This document shows, piece by piece, positions 7,006 through 16,346 of a stretch of DNA of 58,487 nucleotides; position 1 is the first letter of the stretch; each line of letters starts with the position of its first letter. The stretch spans positions 1 to 58,487 of the forward strand of contig NZ_KB907884.1 in the NCBI RefSeq assembly GCF_000382245.1. Direction: 5' to 3'. The stretch is from Kushneria aurantia DSM 21353. Lineage in GTDB: Bacteria > Pseudomonadota > Gammaproteobacteria > Pseudomonadales > Halomonadaceae. Under the pieces are notes generated by a model. That model worked only from the letters and a program-made list of their open reading frames with translations, ran no database searches and was not told the origin of the DNA. Position numbers and translations under genes: made by a program.

Positions 7006-8931
7006 ATGGGACGCATTATTGGTATTGACCTGGGGACGACCAACTCCTGTGTGGCCGTGCTCGATGGTGACAAGACTCGCGTGATCGAAAACGCCGAAGG
7101 CGCACGCACGACGCCTTCGATCATCGGCTATACCGATGATGGCGAAACCCTGGTGGGGCAGGCGGCCAAGCGTCAGGCGGTCACCAATCCTCACAACACG
7201 CTTTATGCGGTCAAGCGCCTGATCGGCCGCAAGTTCAAGGACGATGTCGTCCAGAAAGACATCAAGATGGTGCCCTACAGCATCGTTGAAGCCGACAACG
7301 GCGATGCCTGGGTGCAGGTCAACGACCAGAAGATGGCACCGCCGCAGGTCAGTGCCGAAGTTCTCAAAAAGATGAAAAAGACCGCCGAGGATTACCTCGG
7401 TGACGAAGTGACCGAAGCGGTTATCACCGTGCCGGCCTACTTCAACGATTCTCAGCGTCAGGCCACCAAGGATGCCGGTCGTATCGCCGGTCTCGAGGTC
7501 AAGCGCATCATCAACGAACCCACCGCGGCGGCGCTGGCCTATGGCATGGATCGCAGCGGCGGTGATCGTACCATCGCGGTCTATGACCTTGGCGGCGGCA
7601 CTTTCGATATTTCCATCATTGAAGTGGCCGACGTCGACGGTGAGAAGCAGTTCGAGGTGCTGGCCACCAACGGTGACACCTTCCTGGGCGGTGAGGACTT
7701 CGACCTCAAGCTGATCGACTATCTCGTCCAGCAGTTCAAGAACGACTCGGGCATCGACCTGTCCGGCGACTCGCTGGCCATGCAGCGTCTCAAGGAAGCT
7801 GCCGAGAAGGCCAAGATCGAGCTCTCCTCGGCGCAGCAGACCGAAGTCAACCTGCCCTATATCACAGCGGATCAGGCCGGTCCCAAGCACATGGCCGTCA
7901 AGGTCACCCGCGCCAAGCTGGAGTCGCTGGTCGAGGATCTGGTGCAGCGTTCGCTGGGCCCCTGCAAGACCGCGATGGAGGATGCCGGTCTCTCCAACAA
8001 CAAGATTGACGATGTCATTCTGGTGGGTGGTCAGACCCGCATGCCGCTGGTTCAGCAGAAGGTTTCCGAGTTCTTCGGCAAGGATGCGCGCAAGGACGTT
8101 AACCCGGATGAAGCTGTCGCCATGGGCGCGGCGATCCAGGGGGGCGTGCTGGGCGGCGACGTCAAGGACGTGCTGCTGCTCGACGTGACGCCGCTGACGC
8201 TGGGTATCGAAACCATGGGCGGGGTGATGACGCCGCTGATCGAGAAAAACACCACCATCCCGACCAAGAAGACGCAGACCTTCTCGACCGCCGAGGACAA
8301 CCAGACGGCCGTGACCATTCACGTTCTTCAGGGGGAGCGAAAGCAGTCGGGTCAGAACAAGTCGCTGGGTCGTTTCGATCTTTCCGACATTCCGCCGGCG
8401 CCGCGCGGTGTGCCGCAGATCGAGGTGGCTTTCGACCTCGACGCCAACGGCATTCTCAACGTCTCGGCCAAGGACAAGGCGACCAACAAGGAGCAGTCGA
8501 TCGAGATCAAGTCCTCCGGTGGCCTCTCCGACGAAGAGATCGATCAGATGGTCCAGGACGCCGAGGCGCACGAGGCCGAGGACAAGAAGTTCGAAGAGCT
8601 GGTGCAGCTGCGTAACCAGGCTGACGGCATGATCCACGCTACGCGCAAGACCCTCGAAGAGGCCGGCGACAAGGCCACCGACGAGGAGCGTCAGAGCATC
8701 GAGACGGCCATCAGCGAGCTCGAAGAGGCGAGCAAGGGTGACGATCAGGAGCTGATCCAGTCGAAGCTTGATGCCCTCACCGAGGCCTCTGGTAACCTGG
8801 CACAGAAGATGTACGCCGAGCAGAGCGAAGAGCAGCCGGGTCAGGAAGAGCAGCCGCAGAGCCAGAAAGGTGAGGACGATGTGGTCGATGCCGACTACGA
8901 GGAAGTCAACGACGACCGCAAAAAGCAGTAA
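7006..8931 (+). CDS. dnaK: Chaperone DnaK (Hsp70)
   Basis: A 641-residue ATP-driven chaperone of normal length. The start [18 protein letters not shown] carries the phosphate-1 loop. [15 protein letters not shown] is the phosphate-2 motif and [14 protein letters not shown] the adenosine motif, followed by the linker [15 protein letters not shown] near residue 390 and the beta-sandwich plus helical lid. The C-terminus is rich in glutamate and glutamine and ends [18 protein letters not shown] strong ribosome-binding site (GAGGTGAG) precedes the ATG. A hairpin with a T-run separates it from dnaJ and may reduce dnaJ expression relative to dnaK. Confidence 0.99.
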   Translation: MGRIIGIDLGTTNSCVAVLDGDKTRVIENAEGARTTPSIIGYTDDGETLVGQAAKRQAVTNPHNTLYAVKRLIGRKFKDDVVQKDIKMVPYSIVEADNGDAWVQVNDQKMAPPQVSAEVLKKMKKTAEDYLGDEVTEAVITVPAYFNDSQRQATKDAGRIAGLEVKRIINEPTAAALAYGMDRSGGDRTIAVYDLGGGTFDISIIEVADVDGEKQFEVLATNGDTFLGGEDFDLKLIDYLVQQFKNDSGIDLSGDSLAMQRLKEAAEKAKIELSSAQQTEVNLPYITADQAGPKHMAVKVTRAKLESLVEDLVQRSLGPCKTAMEDAGLSNNKIDDVILVGGQTRMPLVQQKVSEFFGKDARKDVNPDEAVAMGAAIQGGVLGGDVKDVLLLDVTPLTLGIETMGGVMTPLIEKNTTIPTKKTQTFSTAEDNQTAVTIHVLQGERKQSGQNKSLGRFDLSDIPPAPRGVPQIEVAFDLDANGILNVSAKDKATNKEQSIEIKSSGGLSDEEIDQMVQDAEAHEAEDKKFEELVQLRNQADGMIHATRKTLEEAGDKATDEERQSIETAISELEEASKGDDQELIQSKLDALTEASGNLAQKMYAEQSEEQPGQEEQPQSQKGEDDVVDADYEEVNDDRKKQ

Positions 8932-8954
8932 GACGGCCACCGTCTGAAGCGCGC

Positions 8955-8985
8955 GACGCGGGGGCCCGGCTCCCGCGTCGTTTTT
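8955..8985 (+). terminator. Terminator-like hairpin between dnaK and dnaJ
   Basis: GACGCGGG and CCCGCGTC form an 8-bp stem around a 9-nt loop, followed by GTTTTT. It is a likely partial terminator or stabilising hairpin that sets the dnaK:dnaJ ratio. Confidence 0.6.
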
Positions 8986-9021
8986 GCGGATGTTCGATGA
9001 TCCGAGAGGAGGCCCGCCACC

Positions 9022-10167
9022 ATGGCGAAAAAAGACTACTACGAGGTGCTGGGCGTCGACCGCAGCGCCGATGAAAAGGACATCAAGCGAGCCTACCGCC
9101 GGCTGGCCCAGAAATATCATCCTGACCGTAACCCGGACGACGACAGCGCGGCGGAAAAATTTCGTGAAGTTTCCGATGCCTACGAAGTACTGAGCGATCA
9201 GCAAAAGCGTGCCGCCTATGATCAGTTCGGCCACGCCGGCGTTGACGGCCAGGCCGGTGGCGGCGGCGGTTTCGGCGGTGGCGCCGGTGCCGGCGGCTTC
9301 AGCGATATTTTCGGCGACGTGTTCGGCGACATCTTCGGTGGCGCCGGCGGACGCCGCGGTCCCGGTGGTGCGATGCGCGGCAGTGACCTGCGCTATAACC
9401 TCGAGATCGAACTCGAGGAAGCCGTCGCCGGTACCAACGTCGATATTCGCGTGCCGCGGCTGGTCGAGTGTGACCGCTGCCACGGCGATAGCGCTGAGCC
9501 CGGCACCAGCAAACACACCTGTGCGACCTGTAACGGCATGGGCCAGGTGCGTATGCAGCAGGGCTTCTTTGCTGTTCAGCAGACCTGCCCGACCTGTCAC
9601 GGCCAGGGCGAAACGGTCGACACTCCGTGTCGCAAGTGCCATGGCGAAGGCCGCGTGCAGGAGAGCCGCACCCTGTCGGTGAAGATTCCGGCCGGCGTCG
9701 ATACCGGCGATCGCATTCGTCTCAACGGCGAGGGTGAAGCCGGCGTCAACGGCGGCCCGGCGGGCGATCTCTACGTGCAGGTGGCGATCAAGGCACACGC
9801 CATCTTCGAGCGTGACGGTCGCGATCTTTACTGCGAGGTGCCGATCAATTTCGTTGACGCCACCCTGGGCGGCGAGCTGGAAGTGCCGACGCTGGACGGT
9901 CGGGTCAAGCTGCGCATTCCCACCGAAACCCAGACCGGCAAGCTCTTTCGCCTGCGTGGCAAGGGCGTCAAGCCGGTGCGCGGCGGTGCGCCGGGCGATC
10001 TGATGTGCAAGGTGGTGCTGGAGACTCCGGTCAACCTCAACGAAGAGCAGAAGGAGCTGCTGCGTCGCTTCCAGCAGAGCCTTGACGATACCGGTACTCG
10101 TCATTCACCGCGCAAGAGCAACTGGTTCGACGGCGTGAAGAAGTTCTTCGACGACATGCGTCCCTGA
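9022..10167 (+). CDS. dnaJ: Co-chaperone DnaJ (Hsp40)
   Basis: A 381-residue type I J-protein. The J domain has the HPD motif in [10 protein letters not shown] (about residues 33-36). A glycine/phenylalanine-rich linker spans about 72-115. The zinc-finger region has four CxxCxG repeats (CDRCHG, CATCNG, CPTCHG, CRKCHG); the first ends in Ser instead of the usual Gly. Two substrate-binding beta domains complete the protein. The start follows GAGAGGAGG. It stimulates DnaK ATPase and delivers substrates. A strong terminator follows at 10192. Confidence 0.98.
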   Translation: MAKKDYYEVLGVDRSADEKDIKRAYRRLAQKYHPDRNPDDDSAAEKFREVSDAYEVLSDQQKRAAYDQFGHAGVDGQAGGGGGFGGGAGAGGFSDIFGDVFGDIFGGAGGRRGPGGAMRGSDLRYNLEIELEEAVAGTNVDIRVPRLVECDRCHGDSAEPGTSKHTCATCNGMGQVRMQQGFFAVQQTCPTCHGQGETVDTPCRKCHGEGRVQESRTLSVKIPAGVDTGDRIRLNGEGEAGVNGGPAGDLYVQVAIKAHAIFERDGRDLYCEVPINFVDATLGGELEVPTLDGRVKLRIPTETQTGKLFRLRGKGVKPVRGGAPGDLMCKVVLETPVNLNEEQKELLRRFQQSLDDTGTRHSPRKSNWFDGVKKFFDDMRP

Positions 10168-10191
10168 CCGGTGTGCCCACCGGTGCGCTTC

Positions 10192-10217
10192 AAAACCCTG
10201 CCGCGGCAGGGTTTTTT
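10192..10217 (+). terminator. Intrinsic terminator after dnaJ
   Basis: AAAACCCTGCC-gc-GGCAGGGTTTT with two further T residues; it closes the grpE-dnaK-dnaJ cluster. Confidence 0.85.
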
Positions 10218-10309
10218 ATGTTTTGAAGCCGCAGGTCCCGTTCCAGTGGCGACAGCCCGGCGCGCGACGTCTACGCTTGAGGCGAAGCAGACCCGCACAG
10301 GAGTGCAAT

Positions 10310-10714
10310 ATGTCAACCATGTATGAAACCACCGTTAACGTCTCCGGCGGTCGCCGCGGCCACGCCCGCAGCGATGACGGCGTGCTGGATCTCGAGCTGG
10401 CCATGCCCGGTGCCGGTAAGCGCGCTACCAACCCGGAACAGCTTTTCGCCGCCGGTTATGCCGCCTGCTTTGCCAGTGCCGCCATGGGCGTGGCAAAGCA
10501 GCAGGGCTATCAGCTCGATGATATTCCGGTGGCGGGTCACGTCGCGCTCGACGCCGAAAATCATGACTACAACCTGGTGGTGAAGCTGACCGCCGAAGTG
10601 GCCCTGCCGCAGAAAGAGGCGGAGGCGCTGATCGAAAATGCCCATCAGATGTGTCCTTACTCGAAGGCAGTGCGTGGCAACATCCGCGTCGATATCGAGG
10701 TGAAAGGACAGTAA
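10310..10714 (+). CDS. ohr: Organic hydroperoxide resistance protein (Ohr/OsmC family)
   Basis: A 134-residue thiol peroxidase that reduces organic hydroperoxides. Both reactive cysteines are present: C53 in AAGYAACFASAA and C115 in AHQMCPYSKAVRGNI. Their separation of 62 residues is that of the Ohr subgroup rather than OsmC. NPEQLFAAGY contains the conserved glutamate. The start at 10310 follows ACAGGAG; an in-frame extension to 10223 has no family similarity. The gene stands alone between the dnaJ terminator and a hairpin shared with the convergent fds operon. No OhrR-type regulator gene is adjacent. Confidence 0.93.
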   Translation: MSTMYETTVNVSGGRRGHARSDDGVLDLELAMPGAGKRATNPEQLFAAGYAACFASAAMGVAKQQGYQLDDIPVAGHVALDAENHDYNLVVKLTAEVALPQKEAEALIENAHQMCPYSKAVRGNIRVDIEVKGQ

Positions 10715-10820
10715 AGCGGAGAGTGGCGTGGCGATGCACCTGTTCTTTCCGCGATCCTGGCGCTGGTGGAGGCGTTTCTGCGCGCTCGGGAGGGGTAAAC
10801 CGAATGGCGCTCCGGCTACA

Positions 10821-10844
10821 AAAACCGGCGCAAGGCCGGTTTTT
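10821..10844. terminator. Bidirectional terminator between ohr and fdsD
   Basis: AAAACCGGC-gcaag-GCCGGTTTT with A residues before and a T after, so it can serve both converging transcripts. Confidence 0.7.
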
Positions 10845-10873
10845 CATGCTCGGGTCTGTCGGATACCTACCAC

Positions 10874-11137
10874 TTATCCCGCATCCGAGGTCTCTTCCCA
10901 GTCGCGCACTGTTCCCGACATCGTGGCCAACCGCGCCACCGCCAGTTGCGAGACGGGTGTCAGTTCACCGCCGTCGGCTTCCAGATAGGCGATGATCTGC
11001 TGCTTCATGCGGCGTGCCCAGAACTTGCGAAGATGGGTAGCGACGACTTCCGCCGCCGCTTCGTCGCTGGCGTGGTGAGCGTTGTTGAGGCTGATCTGGT
11101 TGACCATCTTGACCAGCGATGTCTTCTCGTCGTTCAT
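10874..11137 (-). CDS. fdsD: Formate dehydrogenase delta subunit FdsD
   Basis: An 87-residue protein in the position and size of FdsD. N-terminal KMVNQISLNN and the later VVATHLRKFWARRMKQQIIAYL are recognisable family blocks (NAD-dependent formate dehydrogenase delta subunit). FdsD is a small accessory protein needed for a fully active enzyme in Cupriavidus-type systems; its exact biochemical role is unsettled. It lies 33 bp downstream of fdsA and is the last gene of the operon. FdsC (an FdhD-like sulfur-transfer factor), found before fdsD in Cupriavidus, is absent here. Confidence 0.88.
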   Translation of the reverse strand: MNDEKTSLVKMVNQISLNNAHHASDEAAAEVVATHLRKFWARRMKQQIIAYLEADGGELTPVSQLAVARLATMSGTVRDWEETSDAG

Positions 11138-11170
11138 GTCGATCTCTCCATGCAGGCCCGCCAGCGGCGC

Positions 11171-14074
11171 TCACTTGAGCGCCGCTGGCGACTCGTCGGC
11201 CCCTTCCAGATGACGCTGCTGCTGGGCGTCGAACCGATGGAAATGGCGCTGCCAGGCGGATGGCTGCGTCACCTTCTCCACCTGTACCGCCGTTACCTTG
11301 TACTCCGGGCAGTTGGTGGCCCAGTCGGAGTTGTCGGTGGTGATCACGTTGGCCCCGCTGCCGGGGTGGTGGAAGGTGGTGTAGACCACTCCCGGGGCCA
11401 TGCGCTCGCTGACCCGGCAGCGTAGCACCGTGTGGCCCACCCGGCTGCGAATGCCCAGCCAGTCGCCGTCGCGCAGGCCGCGGTCGTCGGCATCGGCGGG
11501 ATGAATCTCCAGCACATCCTCGGCGTGCCAGGCGCTGTTGGCGGTGCGCCGCGTCTGCGCGCCGACGTTGTACTGACTCAGAATGCGCCCGGTGGTCAAA
11601 AGCAGCGGATAGTGCCGGCTGGTGCGCTCCTCGGTGGCCACGTACTCGGTGATGGCGAAGTGCCCCTTGCCGATCGGGAAGTCGATCTCGTGCATGGTCG
11701 GGGTGCCGCCGGGAAAGGCGTCGTTGCAGGGCCACTGAATGCTGCCCAGCTGTTCGAGGCGCTGATAGCTGACCCCGGTGAAGCTGGGCGTCAGCTGTGC
11801 GATCTCGTCCATGATCTCGGATGGATGCTGATAATGCATCGGGTAGCCCAGCGCGTTGGCGAGATCCTGGGTGACCTCCCAGTCCTCCTTGCCGGCCACC
11901 GGCGGCATCACCCGGCGTACCCGATTGATGCGCCGTTCGGCGTTGGTGAAGGTGCCGTTTTTTTCGAGGAAGGTCGCGCCGGGCAGCAGCACATGGGCGT
12001 ACTTGGCCGTCTCGTTGAGAAAGATATCCTGCACGATCAGGCAGTCCAGCGCCGACAGCGCCGCCTCCACATGCTGGGTATTGGGGTCGGACTGGGCGAT
12101 GTCCTCGCCCTGCACATAGAGCGCCCGGAAGGTGCCGGCGACGGCGGCGTCGAACATGTTGGGAATGCGCAGCCCCGGCTCGTCGTCGAGGGTCGTATTC
12201 CATACCGCTTCGAAGCGCTGGCGCACGGCGGGGTCGGCGACGTGCTGATAGCCCGGCAGCTCGTGGGGAAAGGAGCCCATGTCGCAGGAGCCCTGAACGT
12301 TGTTTTGACCGCGCAGCGGATTGACGCCGACCCCTTCGCGGCCGATGTTGCCGGTGGCCATGGCGAGGTTGGCGATGCCCATCACCATGGTCGAGCCCTG
12401 GCTGTGCTCGGTGACGCCGAGGCCGTAGTAGATGGCGCCGTTAGCGGCGCTGGCGTAGGCGCGGGCGGCCTCGCGCAGCTGCTCGGCGGGCACGCCGGTG
12501 ATCGCTTCCACCGCTTCCGGAGCGTGGCGTATCTCGCTGATGAAATCGCGCCATTTGTGATAGGCGTCGCCCTCGCAGCGCCGCGCGATGAAGTCGTGAT
12601 CCTCCAGCCCTTCGCTGATCACCACATGGGCGAGGGCGTTGACCAGCGCCACGTTGGTGCCGGGCCTGAGCGGCAGATGCAGGGCCCGGCCGCCGTGGGG
12701 GGTGGCGAGCAGGTCGATACGGCGCGGATCGGCGACGATCAGGGTCGCTCCCTGGCGCAGACGACGCTTCATCTGCGAGGCGAATACCGGGTGGGCATCG
12801 GTGGGGTTGGCGCCGATCACCAGGATGGTGTCGGCCTTCATCACCGAGTCGAAGGTCTGGGTGCCGGCGGACTCGCCCAGGGTGGTCTTGAGACCGTAGC
12901 CGGTGGGCGAGTGGCAGACGCGCGCGCAGGTGTCGGTGTTGTTGTTGCCGAAGGCGGCGCGGATCAGCTTCTGGACCAGATAGGTCTCCTCGTTGGTGCA
13001 GCGCGACGAGGTGATACCGCCGATGCTGTCGCGGCCGTGCTCCGCCTGAATGCTCTTCAGGCGGCTGGCGGCGAAGTCGATCGCCTCCTGCCACGATACC
13101 GCCCGCCACGGCTGGTCGATGGCGTCGCGAATCATCGGCTCGCGAATGCGGTCCTTGTGGGTGGCGTAGCCGAAGGCGAAGCGACCCTTGACGCAGGAGT
13201 GGCCGTGATTGGCGTCGCCGCCCTTGTACGGCACCATGCGGATCAGCTTGTCGCCCTTCATCTGCGCCTCGAAAGAGCAGCCCACGCCGCAGTAGGCGCA
13301 GGTCGTCACCACGCTGTGCTCGGGTACACCCTCGTCGATGACGCTCTTCTCCATCAGCGTTGAGGTGGGGCAGGCCTGCACACAGGCGCCGCAGGAGACG
13401 CAGTCGGAGTCCATGAAGGGTTCGCTCTGGCCGGCGGCGACCTTCGATTCGAAGCCGCGCCCCTCGATGGTCAGCGCAAAGGTGCCCTGCACCTCGTTGC
13501 AGGCACGCACGCAGCGCGAGCAGACGATGCACTTGCTGGGGTCGAAACTGAAGTAGGGGTTGGAGTCGTCGATCTCGGCGTCCAGGTGGTTGGCGCCTTC
13601 GAAGCCGTAGCGCACCTCGCGCAGTCCCACTGCGCCAGCCATGTCCTGCAGCTCACAGTCGCCGTTGGCGGGGCAGGTCAGGCAGTCCAGCGGATGGTCG
13701 GAGATGTAGAGCTCCATGACGTTGCGGCGCAGTTTCGCAAGCCTTGCGTTCTGGGTGGTGACCGCCATGCCTTCGCCGACCGGCGTGGTGCAGGACGCCG
13801 GCAGGCCGCGCTTGCCCTCGATCTCCACCGCACAGAGACGGCAGGAGCCGAACGCTTCGAGGTTGTCCGAGGCGCACAGTTTGGGAATGGTAATGCCCGC
13901 CAGCGCCGCGGCGCGCATCACCGAGGTGCCGGCCGGCACGCGTACCTCGACGCCGTCGATGGTCAGCGCCACCGCGCTTTCGGACTCGCGCGCCGGGGTG
14001 CCCAGGTCGCGCTGATAAAGGGTCGGGTCGAAGCTTTTGGGATCGCTCGTTCTGGGGTCGAAAAAGTCCAGCAT
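11171..14074 (-). CDS. fdsA: NAD-dependent formate dehydrogenase, catalytic alpha subunit FdsA
   Basis: A 967-residue molybdenum/tungsten enzyme subunit that oxidises formate to CO2. The N-terminal 2Fe-2S domain has Cys67, 78, 81 and 95. A His-Cys3 cluster region follows (H127, C131, C134, C140). A double 4Fe-4S ferredoxin has Cys182/185/188/192 and Cys235/238/241/245. The molybdopterin domain starts with Cys259/262/266/294. The metal ligand is cysteine (C387 in RVCHSPTGYG), not selenocysteine, so no SECIS element is needed. It is a soluble enzyme. The start overlaps the fdsB stop by ATGA, and fdsD follows. Confidence 0.96.
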   Translation of the reverse strand: MLDFFDPRTSDPKSFDPTLYQRDLGTPARESESAVALTIDGVEVRVPAGTSVMRAAALAGITIPKLCASDNLEAFGSCRLCAVEIEGKRGLPASCTTPVGEGMAVTTQNARLAKLRRNVMELYISDHPLDCLTCPANGDCELQDMAGAVGLREVRYGFEGANHLDAEIDDSNPYFSFDPSKCIVCSRCVRACNEVQGTFALTIEGRGFESKVAAGQSEPFMDSDCVSCGACVQACPTSTLMEKSVIDEGVPEHSVVTTCAYCGVGCSFEAQMKGDKLIRMVPYKGGDANHGHSCVKGRFAFGYATHKDRIREPMIRDAIDQPWRAVSWQEAIDFAASRLKSIQAEHGRDSIGGITSSRCTNEETYLVQKLIRAAFGNNNTDTCARVCHSPTGYGLKTTLGESAGTQTFDSVMKADTILVIGANPTDAHPVFASQMKRRLRQGATLIVADPRRIDLLATPHGGRALHLPLRPGTNVALVNALAHVVISEGLEDHDFIARRCEGDAYHKWRDFISEIRHAPEAVEAITGVPAEQLREAARAYASAANGAIYYGLGVTEHSQGSTMVMGIANLAMATGNIGREGVGVNPLRGQNNVQGSCDMGSFPHELPGYQHVADPAVRQRFEAVWNTTLDDEPGLRIPNMFDAAVAGTFRALYVQGEDIAQSDPNTQHVEAALSALDCLIVQDIFLNETAKYAHVLLPGATFLEKNGTFTNAERRINRVRRVMPPVAGKEDWEVTQDLANALGYPMHYQHPSEIMDEIAQLTPSFTGVSYQRLEQLGSIQWPCNDAFPGGTPTMHEIDFPIGKGHFAITEYVATEERTSRHYPLLLTTGRILSQYNVGAQTRRTANSAWHAEDVLEIHPADADDRGLRDGDWLGIRSRVGHTVLRCRVSERMAPGVVYTTFHHPGSGANVITTDNSDWATNCPEYKVTAVQVEKVTQPSAWQRHFHRFDAQQQRHLEGADESPAALK

Positions 14075-15636
14075 CAGCTGCCTCCCGCCGTGGCGGCTTG
14101 TCGAGGGGTCAGATCATCGGCGAAGTGCTGCATGACGCTCTGCACCGGGAAGGGCGCCATGCCCCCCATGGCGCACAGCGAGCCATCGACCATGGTATCG
14201 CACAGGTCGCTCAGCAGGGCGAGGTTTTGATCTGCCGCTTCGCCGGTGCGAATGCGGTCGATCACCTCCACTCCGCGTACCGCGCCGATGCGGCAGGGGG
14301 TGCACTTGCCGCACGACTCGACGGCACAGAACTCCATCGCGAAACGCGCCTGGTCGCCCATGTCGACGCTGTCGTCGAACATTACCACGCCACCGTGGCC
14401 GACCACGCCGCCGAAGGCGGCGAAGCCTTCGTAGTCGATGGGGTTGTCCCATTGGCTCTCCGGCAGATAGGCGCCCAGCGGACCGCCCACCTGTACCGCG
14501 CGCAGCGGTCGGCCGCTGCGGGTGCCGCCACCGAAGCCTTCCATCAGCTCGCGCAGGGTGGTGCCGAAGGCCAGCTCCACCAGTCCGCCGTACTTGACGT
14601 TGCCGGCCAGCTGGAGCGCCACCGTGCCGCGCGAGCGGCCCATGCCGTAGTCGGCGTAGGCGCTGCCGCCGCGGTCGAGAATGAAGGGCACGGCGGCCAG
14701 CGACAGCACGTTGTTGACCACCGTGGGGCGGCCGAAAAGCCCCTCGATGGCGGGCAGCGGCGGCTTGGCGCGCACCAGCCCGCGACGCCCCTCGAGGCTC
14801 TCCAGTAGCGAGGTCTCCTCGCCGCAGATGTAGGCACCGGCGCCGAGGCGCACTTCGAGATGAAAGTCGCGGCCGGAGCCGAGCATATTGTGGCCCAGAT
14901 AGCCCGCCGCCACGGCACGCTCGATCGCCTCATCGAGAATGGCGTGGGCCAGTGGATACTCCGAGCGCAGGTAGATGTAGCCCTGAGTGGCGCCCACCGC
15001 GAGGCCGGCGATGGTCATCCCCTCGATCAGCATGAAGGGGTCGCACTCCATCACCAGCCGGTCGGCGAAGGTACCGGAGTCGCCCTCGTCGGCGTTGCAG
15101 ACGATGTATTTCTGCCCCGGCGGCTGGTCGTGCACGGTCTGCCACTTGATGCCGGTGGGGAAGGCGGCGCCGCCGCGGCCGCGCAGCCCGGAGGCGGTGA
15201 TCTCGTCGACGACCGCCTGGCCATCCAGCGCCAGCGCCTTCTGCAGCCCTTCGAAACCGCGCAGCGCGGTGTAGTCGTCAAGCGAGGTGGGGTCGGTGAT
15301 GCCGATGCGTGCGAAGGTCAGGCGCTGCTGGCGGGCAAGATAGGGCATCGCCTCGGTGGGCCCCAGCGCCAGCGGATGATCGCTGCGCCCCTCGAACAGG
15401 CCGGCCTCGACCAGTGCGTCGACATCACCGGGCGTCACGGGGCCGTAGGCGAGGCGGCCCGCGGCGGTTTCCACCTCCACCAGCGGCTCCACGAAGAAGA
15501 GCCCGCGCGAGCCGTTGCGTACCAGTCTGATCTCCACCGAGCGAGCGGCGGCGGCGCGCTCCAGGCGCTGCGCAACCCGGTCGGCACCCAGCGACAGCGC
15601 GGTGGTATCGCGCGGTACATAAAGAGTGATCGCCAT
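14074..15636 (-). CDS. fdsB: Formate dehydrogenase beta subunit FdsB (NuoF-like)
   Basis: A 520-residue flavoprotein that passes electrons from FdsA to NAD+. The N-terminal ~110 residues form a thioredoxin-like extension. The NuoF-type core has the glycine-rich FMN/NADH motif GRGGAAFPTG (153-162) and CNADEGDSGTF (180-190). A 4Fe-4S site is given by C442, C445, C448 and C488 (SCGKCTPCRIG). It overlaps fdsG upstream (TAATG) and fdsA downstream (ATGA), so the operon is translationally coupled. Confidence 0.96.
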   Translation of the reverse strand: MAITLYVPRDTTALSLGADRVAQRLERAAAARSVEIRLVRNGSRGLFFVEPLVEVETAAGRLAYGPVTPGDVDALVEAGLFEGRSDHPLALGPTEAMPYLARQQRLTFARIGITDPTSLDDYTALRGFEGLQKALALDGQAVVDEITASGLRGRGGAAFPTGIKWQTVHDQPPGQKYIVCNADEGDSGTFADRLVMECDPFMLIEGMTIAGLAVGATQGYIYLRSEYPLAHAILDEAIERAVAAGYLGHNMLGSGRDFHLEVRLGAGAYICGEETSLLESLEGRRGLVRAKPPLPAIEGLFGRPTVVNNVLSLAAVPFILDRGGSAYADYGMGRSRGTVALQLAGNVKYGGLVELAFGTTLRELMEGFGGGTRSGRPLRAVQVGGPLGAYLPESQWDNPIDYEGFAAFGGVVGHGGVVMFDDSVDMGDQARFAMEFCAVESCGKCTPCRIGAVRGVEVIDRIRTGEAADQNLALLSDLCDTMVDGSLCAMGGMAPFPVQSVMQHFADDLTPRQAATAGGS

Positions 15637-16157
15637 TACTGCACCTCCACCACGGTGGCGCTCAGTTCATCGGCCAGTTCGTCGAAGGCAGCCGGCGTCA
15701 TGCGGCCGTGAATGTCGTCATCGACGCGAATCGACGGGCCGCAGGCGCAGTTGCCGAGGCAGTAGACCGGCTCGAGGGTAAATTCGCGATCCGTCGTGGT
15801 CTGATGATAGTCGATCCCCAGCGTCGATTTGACGTGGGCTTCGAGGCGGCGGCTGCCCACCGCCTGGCACGCCTCGGCGCGGCAGATCTGCAGCACGTGA
15901 CGCCCCGGCGGATGGGTGCGAAAGTGGTGATAGAAGCTGATGATGCCGTGCACTTCGGCGCGGGTGTGGCGCAGCGCTTCGGCGACCTGCGGGATCGCCG
16001 CTGCGGGGATGAACCCGAAGCGCGCCTGGATGGCGTGCAGGGTCGGCAGCATGGCGCCCGGCCGTGAACGGTGGGCGTCGATCACGTCCTGTATCTGTGC
16101 CGGCGTCCAGCCGTCGGCGGCGTGCGGGGTGGCGTGTGACATGGCCCGGGGTCTCAT
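15636..16157 (-). CDS. fdsG: Formate dehydrogenase gamma subunit FdsG (NuoE-like)
   Basis: A 173-residue thioredoxin-like 2Fe-2S protein, homologous to NuoE. The cluster ligands are C92 and C97 (ICRAEACQAVG) and C133 and C137 (CLGNCACGPS). The block GYHHFRxxPPGRH-like HGIISFYHHFRTHPPG is typical. First gene of the operon fdsG-B-A-D. The start is uncertain: ATG 16157 and ATG 16142 (MSHATPHAAD) are both possible and neither has a strong ribosome-binding site. A 189-bp divergent spacer with a perfect inverted repeat separates it from the regulator gene. Confidence 0.94.
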   Translation of the reverse strand: MRPRAMSHATPHAADGWTPAQIQDVIDAHRSRPGAMLPTLHAIQARFGFIPAAAIPQVAEALRHTRAEVHGIISFYHHFRTHPPGRHVLQICRAEACQAVGSRRLEAHVKSTLGIDYHQTTTDREFTLEPVYCLGNCACGPSIRVDDDIHGRMTPAAFDELADELSATVVEVQ

Positions 16158-16253
16158 CAGGTCGTTGGGTGTCAGCGCTGCTCGCGCGGCGAGTCAGTGG
16201 TTCTCGGCCAGGGGGCTTACAGGCATTCTGGTGCCTGACCTCTTCTTGTTGTG

Positions 16254-16280
16254 GACTGTTCGTGTTCAGGTCGAACAGTC
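16254..16280. promoter_or_regulatory. Perfect inverted repeat, candidate operator of the fds regulator
   Basis: GACTGTTCG and CGAACAGTC form perfect 9-bp arms separated by 9 nt, in the spacer between the divergent fdsG and regulator genes. A second, smaller palindrome, TGGCG-n7-CGCCA, lies at 16291-16307. The placement suits a regulator-binding site; binding is inferred. Confidence 0.5.
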
Positions 16281-16346
16281 GCTTTCTCGGTGGCGCATTT
16301 GACGCCAAACTAGCACTCTCGCTACGGTCACAAAATATGAACAGCC

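Noticed and set aside
6799-10104. A 1101-codon open frame antisense to dnaK and dnaJ
   Set aside because: It runs opposite two certain genes, has no ribosome-binding site or family similarity, and is the well-known artefact of strongly biased GC-rich codon use on the dnaK complement.
11432-13363. A 643-codon frame antisense to fdsA
   Set aside because: Low-complexity composition (Val, Gly, Ala, His rich) typical of antisense frames; fdsA on the other strand has all its cofactor motifs.
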